Of a stretch of DNA of 27,457 nt, positions 18,231 through 25,519 are shown piece by piece; within the stretch, counting starts at the first letter, position 1, and each line of letters starts with the position of its first letter. The notes under the pieces were generated by a model that was given only the letters and a program-made list of their open reading frames with translations, made no database searches and had not been told where the DNA came from. Position numbers and translations under genes: made by a program. This DNA comes from Nemertoderma westbladi (lineage: Eukaryota; Xenacoelomorpha; Nemertodermatida; Nemertodermatidae), in the NCBI GenBank assembly GCA_032718475.1, contig JAUCBJ010005304.1, forward strand, positions 1 to 27,457. The letters run 5' to 3'.

Positions 18231-20467
18231 AAGCTGTTGTTTTCCCTTCGGTACATGATGCACCCCCACAAGGTGTTGTTTTCCCTTCGGTACATGATGC
18301 ACCACCACAAGGTGTTGTTTTCTCTTCAGTACATGATGCACCACCACAAGGTGTTGTTTTCCCTTCGGTACATGATGCACCACCACAAGGTGTTGTTTTC
18401 CCTTCGGTACATGATGCACCACCACAAGGTGTTGTTTTCCCTTCGGTACATGATGCACCACCACAAGGTGTTGTTTTCCCTTCGGTACATGATGCACCAC
18501 CACAAGGTGTTGTTTTCCTTCGGTACATGATGCACCACCACAAGGTGTTGTTTTCCTTTCGGTACATGATGCACCACCACAAAGGTGTTGTTTTCTCTTC
18601 GGTACATGATGCACCACCACAAGGTGTTGTTTTCCCTTCGGTACATGATGCACCACCACAAGGTGTTGTTTTCCCTTCGGTACATGATGCACCACCACAA
18701 GGTGTTGTTTTCCCTTCGGTACATGATGCACCACCACAAGGTGTTGTTTTCCCTTCGGTACATGATGCACCACCACAAGGTGTTGTTTTCCTTTCGGTAC
18801 ATGATGCACCACCACAAAGGTGTTGTTTTCTCTTCGGTACATGATGCACCACCACAAGGTGTTGTTTTCCCTTCGGTACATGATGCACCACCACAAGGTG
18901 TTGTTTTCCCTTCGGTACATGATGCACCACCACAAGGTTTTGTTTTCCCTTCGGTACATGATGCACCACCACAAGGTGTTGTTTTCCTTTCGGTACATGA
19001 TGCACCACCACAAGGTGTTGTTTTCCCTTCGGTACATGATGCACCACCACAAAGGTGTTGTTTTCTCTTCAGTACATGATGCACCACCACAAGGTGTTGT
19101 TTTCCCTTCGGTACATGATGCACCACCACAAAGGTGTTGTTTTCTCTTCAGTACATGATGCACCACCACAAGGTGTTGTTTTCCCTTCGGTACATGATGC
19201 ACACCCACAAGGTGTTGTTTTCCCTTCGGTACATGATGCACCACCACAAGGTGTTGTTTTCCCTTCGGTACATGATGCACCACCACAAGGTGTTGTTTTC
19301 CCTTCGGTACATGATGCACCACCACAAGGTGTTGTTTTCCCTTCGGTACATGATGCACCACCACAAAGGTGTTGTTTTCTCTTCAGTACATGATGCACCA
19401 CCACAAGGTGTTGTTTTCTCTTCAGTACATGATGCACCACCACAAAGGTGTTGTTTTCTCTTCAGTACATGATGCACCACCACAAGGTGTTGTTTTCTCT
19501 TCAGTACATGATGCACCACCACAAAGGTGTTGTTTTCTCTTCAGTACATGATGCACCACCACAAAGGTGTTGTTTTCTCTTCAGTACATGATGCACCACC
19601 ACAAGGTGTTGTTTTCCCTTCGGTACATGATGCACCACCACAAAGGTGTTGTTTTCTCTTCAGTACATGATGCACCACCACAAGGTGTTGTTTTCCCTTC
19701 GGTACATGATGCACCACCACAAGGTGTTGTTTTCCCTTCGGTACATGATGCACCACCACAAGGTGTTGTTTTCCCTTCGGTACATGATGCACCACCACAA
19801 GGTGTTGTTTTCCCTTCGGTACATGATGCACCACCACAAGGTGTTGTTTTCCCTTCGGTACATGATGCACCACCACAAGGTGTTGTTTTCCCTTCGGTAC
19901 ATGATGCACCACCACAAGGTGTTGTTTTCCCTTCGGTACATGATGCACCACCACAAGGTGTTGTTTTCCCTTCGGTACATGATGCACCACCACAAAGGTG
20001 TTGTTTTCTCTTCAGTACATGATGCACCACCACAAGGTGTTGTTTTCTCTTCAGTACATGATGCACCACCACAAAGGTGTTGTTTTTCCTTCGGTACATG
20101 ATGCACCACCACAAAGGTGTTGTTTTCTCTTCAGTACATGATGCACCACCACAAGGTGTTGTTTTCCCTTCGGTACATGATGCACCACCACAAGGTGTTG
20201 TTTTCCCTTCGGTACATGATGCACCACCACAAGGTGTTGTTTTCCCTTCGGTACATGATGCACCACCACAAGGTGTTGTTTTCCCTTCGGTACATGATGC
20301 ACCCCCACAAGGTGTTGTTTTCCCTTCGGTACATGATGCAGCCCCACAAGGTGTTGTTTTCCCTTCGGTACATGATGCACCACCACAAGGTGTTGTTTTC
20401 TCTTCGGTACATGATGCACCACCACAAGGTGTTGTTTCCGCTTCGGTACATGATGCATGCCCACGAA
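18231..20467. repeat. 39-bp satellite array, about 57 units
   Basis: The unit begins GGTGTTGTTTTCCCTTCGG and continues TACATGATGCACCACCACAA. Two main types alternate: type A (CCCTTCGG, 39 bp) and type B (CTCTTCAG with an extra A before GGTG, 40 bp), plus a few 38-bp and intermediate units. About thirteen CTCTTCAG units occur, clustered at 19062-19660. Long open frames on both strands arise because 39 is a multiple of three; frames break at the 40-bp units. No coding function is supported. Confidence 0.95.
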
Positions 20468-20471
20468 GTTA

Positions 20472-20634
20472 GGACAATTCCGACCCGGACAATTGCGATC
20501 CGGACAATTCCGACCCGGACAATTCCGACCAGGACAATTCCGACCCGGACAATTCCGACCCATTCAAAGGGTCTAATAAAACTTTCATGGGTCGGAATTG
20601 TCTGGGTCGGAATCGTCCTGGGTCGAAATTGCTG
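20472..20634. repeat. 15-bp fold-back repeat interrupting the satellite
   Basis: Six units of GGACAATTCCGACCC (20472-20561) face three inverted units GGGTCGGAATTGTCT (20589-20634) across a 27-nt spacer. The arms can pair into a long GC-rich hairpin. On the far side, at 20641-20690, a last diverged 39-bp satellite unit is found, so the fold-back appears inserted in the array. Confidence 0.85.
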
Positions 20635-20995
20635 ATTTCCCTTTTCCCTTCGGTACATGATGCAACCTCGGACCCACAAGGTTGTTTTCCATTGCAAGAA
20701 TACATTGTACAACAGAAAGAGAATATCATCCAGGAATATCATTAGGGGGGGGGGGGGGGGGGTGATAAACTATACGGACGGGCAGTTTAAAATGAACGGA
20801 AAAGACACTGAATGTAAACCAAGGACCGGACCCAGTACAAGGCTCCCCCCAGTAGCTGACAAAAATAAATTCACAATAATGTGAAATATATTACATGTTG
20901 TTAGCTGTAACTATTGTGGAATATATATAACATAATAATGATACTGTGTTTTGAATTATAAAATATGTTCTTAAAATAGACAATATATTCATTGC
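20635..20995. other. Satellite relic, poly-G and AT-rich DNA
   Basis: It contains a diverged 39-bp satellite unit (20641-20690) and an 18-base G run (20745-20762). No gene recognised. Confidence 0.6.
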
Positions 20996-21244
20996 AAAAC
21001 CCAGTATCTCCATCAGTATTAATTTTTAGAACTGTCACAAGACTTTAGACAACACGTGATTGATGTTCCCATCAATGAATTTCCACAAAAACCTGCCAGT
21101 ACCTAGTTAAGCTATTGGTTAAATTACACACGTTGTCTAAAATGTGAATTTGTTTTCCGGATTTGAGCAATTGCTCATAAAATGGGGCTTTAGAATAAAA
21201 TAGTCAGGTTTTGAGTTTGACATACAATTTTTGGAGATACTGGG
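20996..21244 (+). mobile_element. MITE family B, copy 2
   Basis: Termini AAAACCCAGTATCTCCA and TTTTTGGAGATACTGGG are inverted repeats. The 249-bp body shares blocks with 17853-18090. There is no coding capacity. A TTAATTAA-rich stretch follows at 21314-21362. Confidence 0.7.
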
Positions 21245-21602
21245 AGTATAGTAAGATGAACCCCATTTCTGCGACAGTTGGACCTACTTCGCACCTTAGG
21301 TGTCAAGTAGGTCATTAATTAATTAATCATTTAATTAATTGGTCGATTAAACAATTAATTAATGGCTTAATCTATCGATTTGTATCAAATAATGTTGCCA
21401 AAGGCCATTTAATTTGACACAAATCAATCAGATAGGGGACGCGCGATGAATGGATAGTAGTACAGTTATGTACAGTAGATAAAATATACAATACAATAGG
21501 AACAATAATACAATATACAGTACATTTGTATTATTTTTGTCATACAGTAGAAGGTAATGATAGAATGAAATAAAAAGATGCGAGCGGGGCCCAAAACATA
21601 AA
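21245..21602. other. AT-rich intronic DNA
   Basis: It contains repeated TTAATTAA motifs (21314-21362) and runs of ACAATA/ACAGTA-like motifs (21468-21550). No gene recognised. Confidence 0.5.
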
Positions 21603-22138
21603 TTACTCTTTCAGGAAAATACGTGGGCCAGTTTGGCCCTGACTCAGTCCCCCAATAATCTGAGGCTGTTGATCTGATTGCCTTCTTTCACATTGTACTG
21701 TATGAAAAGTCATGACTGCGGGGAGATTCTTCGACTTAATTCCTTCAATCAGTCTCCGTAGTGCAAGTATCTGAGCTATTGTTGATCTACTTGGTCGAAA
21801 TCCGTTTTGGCTCTTACGCAGTAGTTTCTCTATGAGAGGCCTAATCCTATATAGAATCATTTGATTGTATATTTTGGTAGCTACCACAAGCAGACAGATC
21901 CCACGATAGTTTGTTGGTATACCGAGGTCTCCTTTCTTGGGGAGAGGCTTTAGTTGACCTTTAGTCCAAATTGGTGGAGGCTTTTCCCCTTTTAACATCC
22001 GGTTGCAAACATTCAATAATGGTCTGTTTAGCAGCACTCCGGTTTTTCATACCTCCGCTGGAATTTCATCTAATCCAGTCGCTTTATTATTGGACATGCT
22101 TTTAATGCTTGTTTGGAGTTCGGCAGGTGTGAAGTATA
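21603..22138 (-). pseudogene. RTE-like reverse transcriptase, fragment with nonsense codon
   Basis: The minus strand encodes the fingers part of a non-LTR reverse transcriptase: FTPAELQTSIKSM, NNKATGLDEIP, then PLPKKGDLGIPTNYRGICLL, LYRIRPLI and QNGFRPSRST. A TGA stop interrupts it just after EIPAEV, at the position where relatives usually carry Trp, and the frame is truncated before the catalytic YADD-type palm motif. It is a dead copy, distinct in coverage from the two 3'-end fragments. Confidence 0.78.
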
Positions 22139-22503
22139 GTTAAATACTTGTTTAGGTAAACTGACAGCGATCTCACTGGTACGTTACCACTACAGAAGAA
22201 CAAGAGACAACCATGCGTAGGAAGGTGTTTAACTCAGTCAACCAACTTAGTATAAAAACCAAAAGAAATTCGGTATCTACCCAGGGCACATAATTTTTGT
22301 AAATGGCCAAAAAAAGTCAATAAAAATTTAAATTTTATTATTCAAATGAAATTCATGAAAACTATACGTAAAATCTACAAGCCAAACAAAAGGCGGACTC
22401 GGGAGGAAAAGTAGCGAATTTGTGACATTCCAGAACAATTTAAATAATTGTGCAGTAATTGTGATGTACACAAAAGATGTAATCTCTCTGGACATCAACT
22501 TAC
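22139..22503 (-). other. Donor-proximal part of the giant SF3B3 intron
   Basis: AT-rich, no feature recognised apart from the GTAAGT donor at 22498-22503. Confidence 0.6.
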
Positions 22504-22660
22504 CTTGTGTATAAATTCAACACGTGTTCCATCATCTGATAGACGATAGGTATGAATAGAACCTCCGCTACAACTCCGTGGACTCAACTGTAGATCCTTG
22601 CCCGTACCAACCAGAACAAACTGTTCGTTAGGTCGACAGGAAAAACGGACAAATGCAATA
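22504..22660 (-). CDS. SF3B3: SF3B3 exon
   Basis: One nt completes the split Ser codon, then IAFVRFSCRPNEQFVLVGTG through GTRVEFIHK. It matches the family segment AVCRFSN...VLVGVAKDL...GGFVYTYKL...LEFLHK. The acceptor is TTTTGTTTAG/T and the donor AAG/GTAAGT. It has no ATG-initiated reading frame of its own and was found by continuity. It is followed by the giant intron 4558-22503. Confidence 0.92.
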
Positions 22661-22920
22661 CTAAACAAAATAAAAACGGGAAAAATAATTTCAAATTCAA
22701 TTTAAGGAGAGGTTTAAAACTATTTTCGAAAAATTCTTACTGAATTCAGTTGAAATTTGGAACAAATATTGAAAATATATGGTTGTCTTTAAGGCTATCA
22801 GGCAATTTTGGATAAAAATTGCCATTTTAGAACGAAAAGGCCGCAAAAACGTCACTTTTTTTATCCATTTTGTGGATAAGATGTTGCAAGATGAATTTTA
22901 GCCCAAAATTTCTCTAAGAT

Positions 22921-23455
22921 AGCATTGGGGTGCTAGCAGCCATTGGGGTGCTAGCAGGCATTGGGGTGCTAGCAGCCATTGGGGTGCTAGCAGCTATTGG
23001 GGTGCTAGCAGGCATTGGGGTGCTAGCAGCTATTGGGGTGCTAGCAGGCATTGGGGTGCTAGCAGCCATTGGGGTGCTAGCAGCCATTGGGGTGCTAGCA
23101 GCTATTGGGGTGCTAGCAGCTATTGGGGTGCTAGCAGCCATTGGGGTGCTAGCAGGCATTGGGGTGCTAGCAGCCATTGGGGTGCTAGCAGCCATTGGGG
23201 TGCTAGCAGCCATTGGGGTGCTAGCAGCCATTGGGGTGCTAGCAGCCATTGGGGTGCTAGCAGCCATTGGGGTGCTAGCAGGCATTGGGGTGCTAGCAGG
23301 CATTGGGGTGCTAGCAGCCATTGGGGTGCTAGCAGGCATTGGGGTGCTAGCAGGCATTGGGGTGCTAGCAGCCATTGGGGTTCTAGCAGCCATTGGGGTG
23401 CTAGCAGCCATTGGGGTGCTAGCAGCCATTGGGGTGCTAGCAGCCATTGGGGTGC
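22921..23455. repeat. 18-bp minisatellite in an SF3B3 intron
   Basis: About 30 units of GCCATTGGGGTGCTAGCA. Variation is confined mainly to three forms (GCC, GGC or GCT before ATTGGGG) and one GGGGTT unit. Each unit contains the palindrome GCTAGC. It lies wholly between SF3B3 exons 23664-23872 and 22504-22660. Long frames on both strands (M-A-A-S-T-P and L-A-A-I-G-V repeats) follow from the 18-nt period and are not supported as genes. Confidence 0.95.
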
Positions 23456-23663
23456 GACCATGATTTGAACAGATCCACCGATATTTAACTCAATAGAATC
23501 AAAATCGTCAAGAAGTGCCATGTTGTGGCCTATTCGAAAAAAAAATGGATTGCCATTCCGAAACTCCCAGGATGATGATCGGTCGCACAAAAATCAATTT
23601 TCACTTAATTTTAGGATGCGGAACTATCACAATGAAAAGTTGACAGCGTTCGTTCCAACTCAC

Positions 23664-23872
23664 CTAAAGGCCGCATCGTTTTGCTCCAGCTGTACGACCT
23701 GCAATGAAGTCGGATCCCCGACCGGATCAACGACTCGAATTAACGAGGACCACATTCCGGAACCGGCCTTGGATGACCCGAACGCCGCCTCCGGTAGGTC
23801 TTCGTTAAGGAACGCTGCCGCCATTTCAGCCGCCAGCTCCTGTTCTTCTTCTCCAGCCGCTTCTACCATCTC
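23664..23872 (-). CDS. SF3B3: SF3B3 exon
   Basis: It encodes EMVEAAGEEEQELAAEMAAA through VQLEQNDAAF plus two nt of a Ser codon. The family hallmark ELAAEMAAAFLNE is intact. The acceptor is AATAG/GAG and the donor AG/GTGAGT. The following intron (22661-23663) contains an 18-bp minisatellite. Confidence 0.93.
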
Positions 23873-24334
23873 CTATTAGAATGAAATAACACGATTTTAC
23901 AAAAAAAAATATTGATTAAGCAATTCGTAAAATAGTTGGAATTGTAAAAAATTAATCGGGGATTTGTTAGGGAACACGACTTGGTGGTCGGGAGGTGAAA
24001 CTATCTCTGTTTCAAATTTCATGCAATATCATTCTATTCTGGAGTTCAACCACGCTAATCGCGTCCATAATTATTATTGACATGTTTATTTACAGTTCTG
24101 TTGCACGTAGACTCCACTCCTGTTACTTAGGAAACCGGAAGTCAGCTGACGGTTGTATTTTTATATAATATGAATAATTATTATAAAAGTTTTTATAACA
24201 AAAAGAAATTCGACTTCGGAAGTTTAAAAGATCCTAGGAAATGTTCTAGAACATTGAGTATTTATTAAATATAATAAATGGCCTGCAGCGGAAGCAAATA
24301 CATGCGATATTCGAACGCCCATATCTCAGCTATT
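23873..24334 (-). other. SF3B3 intron sequence
   Basis: AT-rich; a perfect palindrome ATGTTCTAGAACAT lies at 24241-24254. The segment 23985-24035 weakly resembles 24530-24580 (AGGTGAAA...ATCT.TGTTT...GCAAT). No gene recognised. Confidence 0.6.
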
Positions 24335-24512
24335 TCCCAACCAAATTCAAATATTTTTACATATTTGGAATTATTGCACGGTGAGCTTTCTAGAACAGTA
24401 CCAACTCTATAAGGTTATAAGGTTGAAGAATAACTGCAGTACGACTGGTGAAATATCAATGGAGACACTTTTTTTTAAACGCTGTAGTTAAAGATTGAAA
24501 TCGAAAATAAAT
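24335..24512 (+). repeat. Dispersed repeat R1, copy 2
   Basis: Partner of 3088-3260, in the same orientation and also in an SF3B3 intron. Shared blocks are TTACATATTTGGAAT, AGTACCAAC, AAGGTTGAAGAATAAC, GGAGACACTTT and CGAAAATAAA. Confidence 0.65.
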
Positions 24513-24604
24513 ATTTTGCCTCACCCACTAAATAAGTGGAGATAGGTGAAAATATCTATGTTTTAAATTTTCGTGCAATCTCATCAAAATTTGTAAAAAA
24601 ATTT

Positions 24605-24671
24605 GGGGGTGGAGGGGTGGAGGGGTGGAGGGGTGGAGGGGGGAGGGGGGGTGGAGGGGGGAGGGGGGGGG
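24605..24671 (+). repeat. G-rich GGGGTGGA-type tract
   Basis: Repeated GGGGTGGA units merging into long G runs. At least four runs of four or more G occur within 67 nt, so a G-quadruplex could form on the plus strand; the SF3B3 pre-mRNA would carry the C-rich complement. Confidence 0.85.
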
Positions 24672-24825
24672 TCGTGTCATTGAATTATGACACTATATTC
24701 CTGGACATGGTGTATGGAGGTTAGCATGTTTATTCATTTATGTTTTAAGTTCCATCCAATTAGGTAGAAGCTACTGTATATAATTAGTATCCGTTTTGTT
24801 TAGTCATGTGTGACGTCATTCCTAC

Positions 24826-25000
24826 CTCTGCCATTTGCTGTTTCCGCTCGGATTTCAGTAGGTCGGTGTAGGAGTTATGCTCCGTCTCGATTAATATTAG
24901 TTTCCTTGTATCTTCGTGAACGATGAACTTCCGCGGTGTGAATTGCAGCGGCACGGCAACTTGATTGAAGACAGCCCCGAGCTTCTCTAACGCGAGAATC
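24826..25000 (-). CDS. SF3B3: SF3B3 exon
   Basis: It completes the split Arg codon and encodes ILALEKLGAVFNQVAVPLQ through KQQMAE, 58 codons. The acceptor is GCATTTAG/G and the donor GAG/GTAGGA. It matches the family segment LALEKLGAVFNQ...ETEHN...RKQQMAE. The start is in phase 2 and the end in phase 0, continuous with both neighbours. Confidence 0.93.
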
Positions 25001-25364
25001 CTAAATGCGAAAAACGATAGTAAAATATATCATATTATTTTAAAAATAATTCGAAAATATAGACTTATTCTTATTGTAAATAATTTTATTGAGTTTAATA
25101 GGAAGAGCAGATTCAATTTAGCCAAAAGTGGGCTGGACTTTATAGGCCTAACTAGTATCTGTTAAACATGACTGTCCGTTTGTCGAATCTTTTGCATGAT
25201 TAATATTTTATATAATAATATATTTAATATTTTAACATTACAGTAAATTATAATAATAAATTAGTAAAAAATAATATGAAATTTTTTGAACATTTTTTTC
25301 TTTCTTTTTCGCCCTTATTTTTTAATTTTAACAATTTTGTGGAATAAAATACTATAATACTTAC
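25001..25364 (-). other. SF3B3 intron, nothing else seen
   Basis: A 364-nt AT-rich GT-AG intron without repeats or genes. Confidence 0.8.
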
Positions 25365-25519
25365 CGCAGTGTGTTGGCTGCTATGGCAACTATTCCTTCC
25401 GGACACTGTTCGGAGGCGAAGCCGGAAGAATAATCCAACGTCTCGTAACTCAGGGGCGTCAAGTTGAAACGATTCTGGTACGTGTAGCACAACCAGGTGC
25501 GACTGGACATAGCGAGGAC
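25365..25519 (-). CDS. SF3B3: SF3B3 exon (first coding exon in window)
   Basis: It encodes VLAMSSRTWL through GIVAIAANTL plus two nt of an Arg codon, matching the SF3B3 segment with the conserved LAMSSRSWL and GFASEQCPEGIVAI stretches. The acceptor is TTTAG/GTCC and the donor CG/GTAAGT; the exon begins in phase 0 and ends in phase 2. Its first 19 nt together with the preceding 21 intronic nt are the apparent founder of the 40-bp tandem array that fills the rest of the window upstream. Confidence 0.93.

Larger units (their letters stand above)
827..25519 (-). other. SF3B3: SF3B3 gene (splicing factor 3b subunit 3), C-terminal part, nine exons
   Basis: SF3B3 is a subunit of the SF3b complex of U2 snRNP, which helps recognise the intron branch point in the nucleus. 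It belongs to the CPSF160/DDB1 family of beta-propeller proteins. Nine exons on the minus strand join without a frame error: 25365-25519, 24826-25000, 23664-23872, 22504-22660, 4432-4557, 3295-3507, 2658-2900, 1948-2052 and 827-967. They total 1,524 nt, or 507 residues plus stop. The product follows vertebrate SF3B3 almost residue for residue, ending RTRFAF. The family length is about 1,217 residues, so roughly the C-terminal 40% is here and the 5' exons lie past the right edge. All introns are GT-AG except 3508-4431, which is GC-AG. The 17.9-kb intron 4558-22503 contains two other genes. Assignment is from recognised family sequence; splice sites are read directly. Confidence 0.95.

Noticed and set aside
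18231-20467. CRISPR-like regular repeats, also 25541-27457
   Set aside because: Units are contiguous without unique spacers, and the context is a eukaryotic gene.
18211-20563. Many long open frames (up to 380 aa) on both strands, such as V-V-H-H-V-P-K-G-K-Q-H-L and D-A-P-P-Q-G-V-V-F-P-S-V-H repeats
   Set aside because: They lie in the 39-bp satellite; a period divisible by three without stops opens several frames at once, and 40-bp units shift them. No start context, splice link or domain supports translation.
6786-20634. Common origin of the 15-bp EGF-intron repeat and the 15-bp fold-back repeat
   Set aside because: They share only a core like ACCCGGACA, about 10 of 15 positions; too short to claim homology by eye.
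22914-23463. 177-aa open frames on both strands (M-A-A-S-T-P and L-A-A-I-G-V repeats)
   Set aside because: By-product of the 18-bp minisatellite inside an SF3B3 intron, bounded by the repeat ends.
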